Shown: in pieces, positions 7,566 to 14,364 of the stretch | Layout of the letters: every line of letters starts with the position of its first letter | How positions within the stretch are numbered: position 1 is the first letter of the stretch | Source: Candidatus Tantalella remota | Lineage (GTDB): Bacteria; Omnitrophota; Gorgyraeia; Tantalellales; Tantalellaceae | Assembly (NCBI GenBank): GCA_030765685.1 | Contig: JAVCCB010000071.1 | Span: 1-45,383 of the forward strand | DNA length: 45,383 nucleotides | Direction of reading: 5' to 3' | The notes under the pieces: generated by a model | Told to the model about the DNA's origin: nothing | Database searches by the model: none | The model's input: the letters and a program-made list of their open reading frames with translations, nothing else | Made by a program: the position numbers and the translations under genes

Positions 7566-7604
7566 CCATAAAAAAGCCTACTCAAATGAGCAGGCTTTTT
7601 TATG
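7566..7604 (-). terminator. Terminator of tRNA-Gln(CTG)
   Basis: Stem AAAAAGCCTaCTCA / TGAGcAGGCTTTTT with loop AA and a T6 tract on the minus strand. It starts directly beyond the CCA of the tRNA. Confidence 0.85.
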
Positions 7605-7677
7605 GTTGGGATGCAGGGACTTGAACCCCGAACAAATGAACCAGAATCATCCGTGTTACCAATTACACCACATCCCA
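7603..7677 (-). tRNA. tRNA-Gln (anticodon CTG)
   Basis: Acceptor TGGGATG (7677-7671) pairs with CATCCCA (7613-7607), then A and an encoded CCA. D arm GTGT/ACAC, anticodon stem GATGA/TCATT around TTCTGGT (anticodon CTG), T arm CGGGG-TTCAAGT-CCCTG. It reads CAG codons and is the likely partner of GlnRS encoded at 8240. The 5' 12 bases and leader are duplicated at 8036-8058, and the 3' end is copied in the flanking repeats. Confidence 0.95.
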
Positions 7678-7699
7678 ACGTTGATTCTACTGTTTGGTA
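7666..7699 (-). repeat. Direct repeat: tRNA-Gln 5' end and leader, copy adjoining intact tRNA
   Basis: 7666-7688 is identical over 23 bases to 8036-8058 and remains similar for about ten more. It contains the first 12 bases of tRNA-Gln plus its leader. The stop codon and last codons of the GIY-YIG gene lie inside it. Confidence 0.85.
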
Positions 7700-7950
7700 C
7701 TATTTAAAGTATCTCTGAGCATGAGCCTCAGAGCTTTTTTTCCTTTAGTCGTCTTAAAATACTTCTCTCTTCTCAGCGCATCTTGTTTAGACTGAAAGGA
7801 CTCATAAAAAATCAGCTCTTTACTGGCATATCTGCTTGTCGTATGGCCCCTATTCCCTCTGTGTTCCCTTACGCGTCTTTTTAAATCCGCAGAATAACCA
7901 ATATAAAATCGCTGTTTTTCCTCTTCCCAAAGAACATATACACAATGCAT
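7687..7950 (-). CDS. Solitary GIY-YIG nuclease domain protein
   Basis: 87 residues making up just one GIY-YIG domain: C-V-Y-V-L (3-7) and F-Y-I-G-Y-S (15-20) are the two halves of the signature, followed by D-L-K-R-R-V-R-E-H with the catalytic-type Arg, Y-E (49-50) for metal binding, and A-L-R-R-E plus K-G-K. Stand-alone domains of this size are common in bacteria and mostly uncharacterised; relatives are homing endonucleases and repair nucleases. Ribosome site GGAGA lies upstream of ATG 7950. The gene is sandwiched between two copies of the tRNA-Gln 5' end and seems co-transcribed with the tRNA. Confidence 0.9.
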   Translation of the reverse strand: MHCVYVLWEEEKQRFYIGYSADLKRRVREHRGNRGHTTSRYASKELIFYESFQSKQDALRREKYFKTTKGKKALRLMLRDTLNSTKQ

Positions 7951-7969
7951 TATTACTTATCTCCAATTA

Positions 7970-8035
7970 CCATGAACCAGAACGAAGTTCGGTTCATGGC
8001 CCTGTACCGAATGCCGCAGGCATTCTGGTTCAGGG
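7970..8035 (-). repeat. Pair of adjacent hairpins inserted in a tRNA-Gln D-loop copy
   Basis: Hairpin 7970-7999 has arms CCATGAACC/GGTTCATGG with an inner GAAC-GAA-GTTC. Hairpin 8000-8035 has CCCTG/CAGGG, ACC/GGT and GAATGCC-GCA-GGCATTC. They abut the duplicated tRNA 5' end at 8036 exactly. On the other side the tRNA D-loop sequence TAATTGG resumes (7969-7963). The arms contain TTCTGGTTCAT and its complement, matching the tRNA-Gln anticodon loop. Confidence 0.8.
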
Positions 8036-8058
8036 CACCACATCCCAACGTTGATTCT
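8036..8058 (-). repeat. Direct repeat: truncated upstream copy of tRNA-Gln 5' end
   Basis: Identical to 7666-7688. On the minus strand it reads leader, then TGGGATGTGGTG, where the tRNA breaks off into the hairpin block. Confidence 0.85.
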
Positions 8059-8073
8059 CTGGATTGGAACAAT

Positions 8074-8101
8074 ATTATACTATCAAATTAGTTGTTTTGA
8101 A
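8074..8101 (-). promoter_or_regulatory. Probable promoter of the GIY-YIG/tRNA-Gln transcript
   Basis: Minus-strand TATAAT (8079-8074) with TTCAAA (8101-8096) 16 bases upstream. Transcription would start near 8067, about 20 bases before the truncated tRNA copy and some 390 bases before the intact tRNA. Confidence 0.5.
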
Positions 8102-8149
8102 AGTGTTTTTCACTCTATCTATTACGCTCTATACGTCATCCAAAAATAA

Positions 8150-8235
8150 AAATCGTCATTGCGAAGAGGCTTACGGCCGACGCGGCAATCTAATCCAAGA
8201 GATTGCTTCGGGACCTACGGTCCCTCGCAATGACA
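8150..8235. repeat. Dispersed GTCATTGCGA palindromic repeat
   Basis: CGTCATTGCGAAG at 8155 and CTCGCAATGACA at 8224-8235 form the outer arms. Inner arms are GCGGCAATCT and AGATTGCTTC. On the minus strand it is followed by a T-rich run, so it may also end the glnS transcript. Repeats of this type are widespread in bacterial intergenic DNA. Confidence 0.7.
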
Positions 8236-8239
8236 CACG

Positions 8240-9922
8240 TTAGGCCTTCTTGCTGACCTTGGCCCAAGTATCTCTCAATGATACTATCCGGCCGAAAACG
8301 GGGCTGCCGGGTTTAGAATCTACCGGGTCGGCCGTAAAATACCCCAGTCTTTCGAACTGATACCGATTCCCCTTGTCCGCGGTCTTTAAGCCTGGCTCTA
8401 AATAACACTTTTTACGGGTTTCCAGAGACTGCGGGTTCAGGCTTTCTAAAAAGTCTTTTCCTTCTTCCACGTCATTAGGGTTACGTTCCGCGAACAGGTG
8501 ATCGTACAGCCTCACTTCGGCTTCATAGGCGTGCTTCGCGGAGACCCAGTGGATGGTGCCTTTTACTTTACGTCCGTCAGGAGAGTCTCCTCCCCGTGTT
8601 TCGGGGTCGTATGTGCAATGCACCTCTCGCACCTCGCCTTTTTCATCTTTAATGACATCCGTGCAGGTCACAAAATACGCGTACCTCAGCCGGACCTCCC
8701 TGCCTGGAGCGAGCCGGAAAAATTTTTTATGCGGCTCTTCCTGAAAATCATCTTTTTCAATATACAGCTCTTTTGAAAACGGGACTTTTCTTGTACCAGC
8801 GGCGGTATCTTCCGGATTATTTATAGCGTCAAGCTCCTCTTCCTGGCCTTCGGGATAATTAGTAATGACTACCTTTAGCGGCTCAAGTACAGCCATCGCC
8901 CTCGGAGCTGTTTTATTAAGTTCTTCGCGTATGCTATTCTCCAGGACCACGATATCGACGATACTGTTCATCTTGGCAACACCTATCGTGTCGCAGAAAT
9001 TCCTTATCGACTCCGTCGTGTATCCCCGCCTTCTCACTCCCGCGAGGGTCGGCATCCTGGGGTCATCCCATCCCGAGACATAACCTTCATTCACAAGTCT
9101 CAGGAGTTTTCTTTTGCTAAGTACCGTGTGACTTAAATTAAGTCGGGCAAACTCGATCTGCTGAGGATGAAAGACCTCCAATTCGTCTAAAAACCAGTCA
9201 TACAGCGCCCTGTGTGTCTCAAATTCAAGCGTGCATATCGAATGTGTAATCTTCTCAAGAGAATCCTCCAGGCCGTGCGCCCAGTCATACATCGGATAGA
9301 CGCACCACTTACTGCCGGTCCTGTGATGTTCTTCATGTAAAATGCGATACATTACCGGATCCCTCATCAAGAGATTCGGATGTTTCATATCTATCTTCGC
9401 CCGCAGGGTCTTTGATCCGTCCGGGAATTCCCCCTTACTCATACGTTCGAACAGTTCCAGATTCTCTTTCGGAGTCCGAGAACGATATGGACTATCCTTA
9501 CCCGTTTCTTTTATAGTTCCCCTGTATTCCCTGACCTCTTCAAGAGTCTGATCGCATACATAGGCTTTCCCTTTTTCGATAAGCCGGACCGCGTAAGCGT
9601 ACATCTCTTCAAAATAATCGGACGCGTAAAACAACCTGTCTTCCCAGTCGGCGCCAAGCCATTTTACATCCGCGATGATGGAGTCAACATACTCCTGCTC
9701 TTCGGCGCACGGATTGGTGTCATCGAATCTCAGATTGAATTTTCCCTTATAATCACGGGCTATCCCCGAGTTGAGGCATATACTCTTAGCGTGGCCTATA
9801 TGAAGATATCCGTTAGGTTCCGGAGGGAACCGGGTATGGATCCGGCTTTTGTTCTTGCCTTCCGCCAGGTCTCTGTCTATGATGCCTCTTATAAAATTTT
9901 TAGGTTTGTCTGTGGATTCCAT
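8240..9922 (-). CDS. glnS: Glutaminyl-tRNA synthetase (GlnRS)
   Basis: A protein of 560 residues that charges tRNA-Gln directly with glutamine. It aligns with bacterial GlnRS end to end: [12 protein letters not shown] (33-44) with the HIGH motif at 41-44, R-F-D-D-T-N-P, the class I second motif VLSKRK (267-272), W-D-D-P-R-M-P-T and the C-terminal L-R-D-T-W-A-K. Length matches the usual 550-560. It lies in the same orientation as gltX upstream and tRNA-Gln downstream. Most bacteria instead make Gln-tRNA through GluRS and an amidotransferase, so this enzyme is informative for lineage. The ATG overlaps a remnant of gltX coding sequence (9924-9974), and its ribosome site is weak. Confidence 0.97.
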   Translation of the reverse strand: MESTDKPKNFIRGIIDRDLAEGKNKSRIHTRFPPEPNGYLHIGHAKSICLNSGIARDYKGKFNLRFDDTNPCAEEQEYVDSIIADVKWLGADWEDRLFYASDYFEEMYAYAVRLIEKGKAYVCDQTLEEVREYRGTIKETGKDSPYRSRTPKENLELFERMSKGEFPDGSKTLRAKIDMKHPNLLMRDPVMYRILHEEHHRTGSKWCVYPMYDWAHGLEDSLEKITHSICTLEFETHRALYDWFLDELEVFHPQQIEFARLNLSHTVLSKRKLLRLVNEGYVSGWDDPRMPTLAGVRRRGYTTESIRNFCDTIGVAKMNSIVDIVVLENSIREELNKTAPRAMAVLEPLKVVITNYPEGQEEELDAINNPEDTAAGTRKVPFSKELYIEKDDFQEEPHKKFFRLAPGREVRLRYAYFVTCTDVIKDEKGEVREVHCTYDPETRGGDSPDGRKVKGTIHWVSAKHAYEAEVRLYDHLFAERNPNDVEEGKDFLESLNPQSLETRKKCYLEPGLKTADKGNRYQFERLGYFTADPVDSKPGSPVFGRIVSLRDTWAKVSKKA

Positions 9923-9923
9923 A

Positions 9924-9974
9924 TTACGCAGCGACTTTTTTCATTCTTTCCAGCGATTTCTCCTTCTCCAGCAT
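9924..9974 (-). pseudogene. Displaced C-terminal remnant of a gltX gene
   Basis: Translates as [20 protein letters not shown], which aligns with the end of the intact GluRS (V-L-G-K-Q-K-V-L-E-R-M-R-R-V-A-K-stop). The frame is closed by a stop just upstream. It ends one base before the glnS ATG. It therefore looks like the original 3' end of gltX, stranded downstream of an inserted element (9980-10186). Confidence 0.6.
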
Positions 9975-9979
9975 CTCTT

Positions 9980-10186
9980 ATTCAGAAACCTACCTATTTT
10001 TCGAACGGCCGAAGGCCGTTCACATCCCACACCCCAAACAAAATAGTGCGGTATAATTTGTTTCGTACGGGGCTTCCATGCCCGAACGAGCTCGGTTTTC
10101 AAAGCCTGAAAGGCTGAGAAATTGTGAGGGCATGGCTGAGTTTGATCCTCCACAGGAGAGGATCAAACGTCCCCTGTAGAAGCAAA
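9980..10186. repeat. Structured, hairpin-rich insert between gltX and its displaced 3' end
   Basis: No gene. Three inverted repeats are present. GAACGGCC-GAA-GGCCGTTC lies at 10003-10021. CCATGCCC/GGGCATGG (10077-10135) encloses CAGCCTTT-like pairs. GTTTGATCCTC/GAGGATCAAAC spans 10140-10168. The middle part, ending CGAGCTCGGTTTTC at 10100, faintly recalls the CTCG...GTTTTC block of the tRNA-like repeats. Confidence 0.6.
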
Positions 10187-11482
10187 TTATTTCGCGACCC
10201 TTCTCATCCTTTCTAAGACTTTCTGTTTCCCCAGCACCTCCATCATCTCAAACAAGCCGGCGCCTGCGGTTTTTCCGCTTATCGCCATGCGGGTAGGATG
10301 TATTATCTGTGCGGCTTTCAGTTCTCTTTCTTCCGCTATTTTTCTGCATACTTCTTCTATTGTTTCATGCGAAAAAGTATTCAGATTTGCAAGCTCTCCG
10401 GCAAATATGGCGAGGTTCTCGGGGTTCCCCTCTTTTCCCAGATATTTCCTTTTCCCCTTTTCCTCCATCTCAAAATCATCTTTAAAAAAATGGTCTGTCA
10501 TCGCCGGGAATTCGCCGAGGGTCTTCATCCTCACCTTGTATAGATCTATTATCTCCGAAATATACTCGTCCGTCACATTTGATATATCGACTTCCGCCGC
10601 CAAAAGCTGTTCTTTTATCAGCGGAAGCAGGTCTTTTGTATCGCTTGCCATGATATATTCGCCGTTTATCCACCTGAGTTTCTGAGCGTCGAACTTGGAC
10701 TGCACATCGCTGACATTGTTGATGTCGAACAGTTCCGCCGCTTCTTCAAGCGATATTATCTCCCTATCATCCCCGGGTGACCATCCTAGCAGTATAAGAT
10801 AATTAGCCAGTGCCTGCGGCAGGAAACCTTCTCTTTTATATTCTTCCACAGATACCCCACCGTGCCTTTTGGAAAGCTTGGCGCCGTCGGTGCCCATCAT
10901 AAGGGGCATGTGCCCAAACCTGGGCGGTGTAAGACCCATAGCCTCATAGAACATGATCTGCTTCGGGGTGTTAGAAATATGGTCATCACCCCTAATAATA
11001 TGCGTTATGCCGAGATCCGCGTCATCGACTACGCAACAGAAGTTGTACGCCGGAGAACCGTCGGATTTTATCATTACCTGGTCTTTTATTTCATCGGTGT
11101 TGAATTTTATTTTCCCGTGAACGATATCGTCCAGTTCTATTTCTATACCCTTCTCTACCTTGTATATTATCGCCTCACCCTCTTTATAGGCTTTCCCCGC
11201 AGCGAGTATTTCTTCAGCTTTTTCCCTGTACAACTCGAACCGGTGGCTCTGATGCGTCAAGGGTCCTTCCCAGTCTATCCCCAACCACTTGAGGTCTTCC
11301 AGTATCTCCTCAAGAAACCGTTCTTCCGACCGAACCTTATCCGTATCTTCGATGCGCAAAAGAAACTTTCCACCCGTCTTTTTCGCGAAAAGCCAGTTAA
11401 AAAGCGCTGTTCTTCCGCTTCCGAGATGAAGAAATCCTGTGGGGCTGGGCGCGAATCTTACAATTGTTTTATTTTTATCCAT
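10187..11482 (-). CDS. gltX: Glutamyl-tRNA synthetase, short form
   Basis: A protein of 431 residues that charges tRNA-Glu. R-F-A-P-S-P-T-G-F-L-H-L-G (9-21) holds the HIGH variant, R-I-E-D-T-D follows, and the second class I motif K-L-S-K-R is at 202-206. It is shorter than usual (460-500) because the insertion after A-G-K-A-Y (near 99), where many GluRS enzymes carry a C-Y-C zinc site, is reduced. The start at 11482 is chosen over an ATG at 11557 because the extra residues would be coded by a 7-base repeat and the true N-terminus begins just before T-I-V-R-F-A-P-S-P-T-G. Its last codons seem to have been replaced, as the remnant at 9924 suggests. Confidence 0.95.
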   Translation of the reverse strand: MDKNKTIVRFAPSPTGFLHLGSGRTALFNWLFAKKTGGKFLLRIEDTDKVRSEERFLEEILEDLKWLGIDWEGPLTHQSHRFELYREKAEEILAAGKAYKEGEAIIYKVEKGIEIELDDIVHGKIKFNTDEIKDQVMIKSDGSPAYNFCCVVDDADLGITHIIRGDDHISNTPKQIMFYEAMGLTPPRFGHMPLMMGTDGAKLSKRHGGVSVEEYKREGFLPQALANYLILLGWSPGDDREIISLEEAAELFDINNVSDVQSKFDAQKLRWINGEYIMASDTKDLLPLIKEQLLAAEVDISNVTDEYISEIIDLYKVRMKTLGEFPAMTDHFFKDDFEMEEKGKRKYLGKEGNPENLAIFAGELANLNTFSHETIEEVCRKIAEERELKAAQIIHPTRMAISGKTAGAGLFEMMEVLGKQKVLERMRRVAK

Positions 11483-11506
11483 ATTTATTTTTCCACTTGG
11501 TATTAG

Positions 11507-11577
11507 CTCTTGGGTCTTGGGTCTTGGGTGTTGGGATATGTACCCAAGACCTAACACCTAAGATCTAAGACCCAGAA
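11507..11577. repeat. 7-base-period repeat (TCTTGGG type) forming a hairpin
   Basis: TCTTGGG units are followed by a short spacer and their inverted form (CCAAGAC, CTAACAC, CTAAGAT, CTAAGAC, CCAGAAC), all at a strict 7-base period. The two arms can pair. The stop codon of the gamma-subunit gene at 11565 lies inside it. Confidence 0.85.
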
Positions 11578-12113
11578 CCAATCTCTATTCCCCGTTCCAG
11601 AGCCTTGACGTTTATCGGGATCAACTCTGCGCGGCCTTTTGCCATCTCTTCTATCACTCCCATAAAGTCATCTTTGGCAAGGATCCCCCTGCGAGCGACA
11701 TATATCCCTATCGCTACCATATTCGCCACCCTGACGTTAACCATTTTTATAGCCTCCTCGGTCAAAGGAGCTTCTACGACTTCGATATCGCCCCTTTCGA
11801 CCTTACCCTCGGCCATAGACGTGTTGAGGATCAGAAGTCCTCCGGGATCTATTCTATCTACAAACTTTGTCAGTGACGGGCCGTTCATGATAATAGCGAC
11901 TCCGGCTACGGGGACCATGGGAGAACCGACTGGGTCAGTGCTGATTCTTACTGCCGAATGAGCGGTACCGCCCCTTACCTCGGCTCCATAAGAAGGCATC
12001 CAGGTAACATGCAGCCCTTTTTTCATCCCGGCATTGGCAAGCACCTTCCCCATGACCATTATGCCCTGGCCGCCGAATCCGGCGCATATTATAGTTTCGT
12101 TTATAGCATTCAT
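11565..12113 (-). CDS. korC: 2-oxoacid:ferredoxin oxidoreductase, gamma subunit
   Basis: A protein of 182 residues. It is the gamma subunit of the four-part enzyme that oxidatively decarboxylates a 2-oxoacid with CoA and reduces ferredoxin in the cytoplasm. Family marks are C-A-G-F-G-G-Q-G (11-18), the M-P-S-Y-G-A-E-V-R-G-G block and a V-A-N-M-V-A-I-G segment. Preceded by beta, alpha and delta genes in the same direction. The last three or four residues (G-S-G-S) and the stop are coded by a 7-base repeat. The exact oxoacid (2-oxoglutarate, branched-chain or pyruvate) is not decided here; kor-type is the best guess. Confidence 0.9.
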   Translation of the reverse strand: MNAINETIICAGFGGQGIMVMGKVLANAGMKKGLHVTWMPSYGAEVRGGTAHSAVRISTDPVGSPMVPVAGVAIIMNGPSLTKFVDRIDPGGLLILNTSMAEGKVERGDIEVVEAPLTEEAIKMVNVRVANMVAIGIYVARRGILAKDDFMGVIEEMAKGRAELIPINVKALERGIEIGSGS

Positions 12114-12145
12114 ATTTTCTCTTTATAGCAGCACTCACAGGCCTA

Positions 12146-12180
12146 AGCGCTATACGCTAGACGCTAGACGCTAAACGCTG
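12146..12180. repeat. 7-base-period repeat (GACGCTA type)
   Basis: Units GCTATAC, GCTAGAC, GCTAGAC, GCTAAAC, GCTGTCT in register. The end of the beta-subunit gene, with stop at 12171, lies in it. Confidence 0.8.
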
Positions 12181-12908
12181 TCTTTAATTACCCCTATCGG
12201 ATACTCCTGGACGACTTCCGTCTCTATGCGCTTCATCGACTCTACCGGGTCAAGGCCCCAGTAGGTAGGACATGGTGACAGTATCTCTACTATGGAAAAT
12301 CCTTTATTATCAAGCTGTGTTTTGAAACTTTTCGCTATGGCTCTCTTCGTATTCAATACTTCTTTCGGTGAATGCACGGATGTCCTCTCAAGGTAGGAGA
12401 CACCCTTCAGGTCTTTCATCATCTCGAGTATCTTCAGGGGAAACCCCTCCGTCGCTGACCTGCGCGTGAACTGTGACGTCGCAGTCCTCTGCCCTAGAAG
12501 TGTCGTGGGCGCCATCTGTCCGCCAGTCATCCCGTAAACACCGTTATTTACAAAAATAACCGAAAGATTCTCGCCCCGGTTGCCCGCGTGTATGATCTCC
12601 GCCGTTCCAATAGCGGCAAGGTCTCCGTCGCCCTGGTACGTGAACACAAGCCGATCGGGAAGGACACGCTTTACCCCCGTCGCTACCGCCGGCGTCCGTC
12701 CGTGGGGCGCTTCCATAGTATCAAAATCCCAGTAATCGTAAGCGAGCACAGCGCAACCCACCGGAGCTATCGCGACAGTCGTTTCCCTGCAGCCCATCTC
12801 GTCTATCACTTCACAGAGAAGCCTGTGTGCCAGACCATGTCCGCATCCGGGACAATAGTGGGTAGCCTTATCTTTCATCGATTCCGGTCTTGTAAATCGC
12901 TTTGCCAT
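12171..12908 (-). CDS. korB: 2-oxoacid:ferredoxin oxidoreductase, beta subunit (thiamine diphosphate binding)
   Basis: A protein of 245 residues. It binds thiamine diphosphate and the substrate. C-P-G-C-G-H (19-24), the G-D-G-D motif (93-96) followed by the N-N-G-V-Y-G segment (121-126) and G-Q-M-A-P-T-T are the diagnostic blocks. It works with the alpha subunit encoded 37 bases upstream. The final S-V and stop fall in a 7-base repeat. Confidence 0.94.
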   Translation of the reverse strand: MAKRFTRPESMKDKATHYCPGCGHGLAHRLLCEVIDEMGCRETTVAIAPVGCAVLAYDYWDFDTMEAPHGRTPAVATGVKRVLPDRLVFTYQGDGDLAAIGTAEIIHAGNRGENLSVIFVNNGVYGMTGGQMAPTTLLGQRTATSQFTRRSATEGFPLKILEMMKDLKGVSYLERTSVHSPKEVLNTKRAIAKSFKTQLDNKGFSIVEILSPCPTYWGLDPVESMKRIETEVVQEYPIGVIKDSV

Positions 12909-12922
12909 TCATCACCTTGTTT

Positions 12923-12965
12923 GCAAACTGTTAACTGTTTACCGTTTACTGTTCACTGTTTACTT
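12923..12965. repeat. 7-base-period repeat (AACTGTT type)
   Basis: Units AACTGTT, AACTGTT, TACCGTT, TACTGTT, CACTGTT in register. It supplies the last codons and stop of the alpha-subunit gene (12946). Confidence 0.85.
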
Positions 12966-13998
12966 TCTCTATGATCTCTTCTTCGGTCGGCACTCCTCCG
13001 CCCATTCGTCCGTAGAAAGAGATTTTGCTGTCATCCTGTACCGCGAGACGCACGTCCTCCAACATCTGCCCGGCACTCATTTCCACCGTCAGAACCTGTA
13101 ACGCGTCTTTAGATGCTCTTTTTATTTCCTCATACGGGAACGGCCATACCGTGATCGGCCGCACGAGCCCCGTATTTATCCCTTCCGCGGTCAACCTGTC
13201 CGCGGCCGCCCGTGCCATACGGCTTACAAGACCGTAGGCAACGATGATCACGTCAGCACCATCGGTGTTATAAGTCTCGCACCTTGTTTCTTTAACTTCG
13301 ATCTCGCGGTATTTTTTCTGCAGCTTTTCGTTATGCGCTTCCAGTGCCCCGTCTCCCAGAAAAAGGCTTACTACGCGCTGCGCGTCCCTGCCTTTCGCGC
13401 CTGTCATGGCCCAGGGTTTTTTAACTATCCCGGCGGGCTTCATATCCTCGTCTATTTCCAGGGGCTCCATCATCTGGCCCAGCATACCATCGGAAAGTAT
13501 CATCACCGGTGTCCTGTATCTATCGGCAAGCGCAAAAGCGTCGTATGTAAAGGCGAACATTTCCTGCACATTCGCGGGAGCCAGGACCACCATGCGATAA
13601 TCCCCATGCCCGCCTCCCTTGGTCGCCTGAAAATAATCTCCCTGCGCAGTCGAGATGTTGCCCAGCCCCGGTCCGCCGCGCATAACGTTCACAATAACGG
13701 CCGGCAGTTCACATCCCGCCATATACGATATCCCCTCCATTTTAAGGCTTATCCCCGGGCTTGAGGAAGACGTCATCACGCGCGCGCCGGCAGCGGATGC
13801 TCCTAATAACATGTTGATCGCGGCAAGTTCGCTTTCGGCCTGGATAAACGTCCCCTTTTTCTCTTCCATCCTGACGGACATATACGCAATAAGCTCATTC
13901 TGGGGCGTTATCGGATACCCGGCATAAAACCGGCATCCGGCACGCACCGCGCCTTCACCGCAAGCTTCATTTCCTGTAGACAAATATTTTTTCTTCAT
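12946..13998 (-). CDS. korA: 2-oxoacid:ferredoxin oxidoreductase, alpha subunit
   Basis: A protein of 350 residues. It is the pyrimidine-binding partner of the thiamine-dependent subunit. G-N-E-A-C-G-E-G-A, F-Y-A-G-Y-P-I-T-P-Q-N-E (24-35), the conserved E-S-E-L-A-A-I-N and M-T-S-S-S-S-P-G-I-S-L blocks, and G-G-P-G-L-G-N identify it. C-terminal R-P-I-T-V-W-P-F-P is the transketolase-like C domain. It follows the ferredoxin subunit. The terminal N-S-E-Q is coded by a 7-base repeat, so the C-terminus has probably changed length when the repeat arrived. Confidence 0.94.
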   Translation of the reverse strand: MKKKYLSTGNEACGEGAVRAGCRFYAGYPITPQNELIAYMSVRMEEKKGTFIQAESELAAINMLLGASAAGARVMTSSSSPGISLKMEGISYMAGCELPAVIVNVMRGGPGLGNISTAQGDYFQATKGGGHGDYRMVVLAPANVQEMFAFTYDAFALADRYRTPVMILSDGMLGQMMEPLEIDEDMKPAGIVKKPWAMTGAKGRDAQRVVSLFLGDGALEAHNEKLQKKYREIEVKETRCETYNTDGADVIIVAYGLVSRMARAAADRLTAEGINTGLVRPITVWPFPYEEIKRASKDALQVLTVEMSAGQMLEDVRLAVQDDSKISFYGRMGGGVPTEEEIIEKVNSEQ

Positions 13999-14024
13999 TT
14001 TCCCTTACATCCAAGATTGTAATA

Positions 14025-14112
14025 AAAATCGTCATCCCCGCATGTTTTTAGCGGGGACCCTACAAAAATAATTTCATTTCCATTTAATTCCCGCTTCCGC
14101 GGGAATGACGTT
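14025..14112. repeat. Dispersed GTCATCCCCGC/GTCATTCCCGC palindromic repeat
   Basis: Outer arms CGTCATCCCCGC (14031) and GCGGGAATGACG (about 14098-14110), with inner CCCGCTTCCGCGGG. Lies between korD and korA. Related copies at 18556-18663 and 25337-25512. Confidence 0.75.
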
Positions 14113-14114
14113 AC

Positions 14115-14360
14115 TTAACTTTTGCCCTTTTCCTTGCCCTCATCCTCGCCCACGATCTCTATCGCGCAATCCGGACACATAATAACACATAAGCCGCATC
14201 CGTTACATTTGTCGGGCGCGGTGAGGACCGCGTATTTAAGACCGCGGTCGTTAATCTTCTCGGACATCTCCAACGCTTTCTTTGGGCACACTTCTACACA
14301 CAGCCCGCAACCTTTGCATCGTTCAATAGATATGTCCGGTTTTCCTTTTTGCTTAGCCAT
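14115..14360 (-). CDS. korD: 2-oxoacid:ferredoxin oxidoreductase, delta subunit (2x[4Fe-4S] ferredoxin)
   Basis: A protein of 81 residues with two complete C-x2-C-x2-C-x3-C clusters (C15, C18, C21, C25 and C52, C55, C58, C62). It passes electrons from the catalytic subunits to soluble ferredoxin. The basic C-terminal tail is rich in Lys and Glu. Four bases separate it from dxs upstream, and a palindromic repeat separates it from korA downstream. Confidence 0.93.
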   Translation of the reverse strand: MAKQKGKPDISIERCKGCGLCVEVCPKKALEMSEKINDRGLKYAVLTAPDKCNGCGLCVIMCPDCAIEIVGEDEGKEKGKS

Positions 14361-14364
14361 CTTC

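Noticed and set aside
7666..8058. Transposon with terminal repeats
   Set aside because: The 23-base repeats are direct and consist of tRNA-Gln sequence, so they are target-derived duplicates and not transposon ends.
10040..10060. Plus-strand TATAAT in the gltX-glnS gap as a promoter
   Set aside because: No -35 element and no gene in that direction downstream.
11483..11557. N-terminal extension of GluRS
   Set aside because: Coded by a heptamer repeat, with the conserved N-terminus starting only after 11482.
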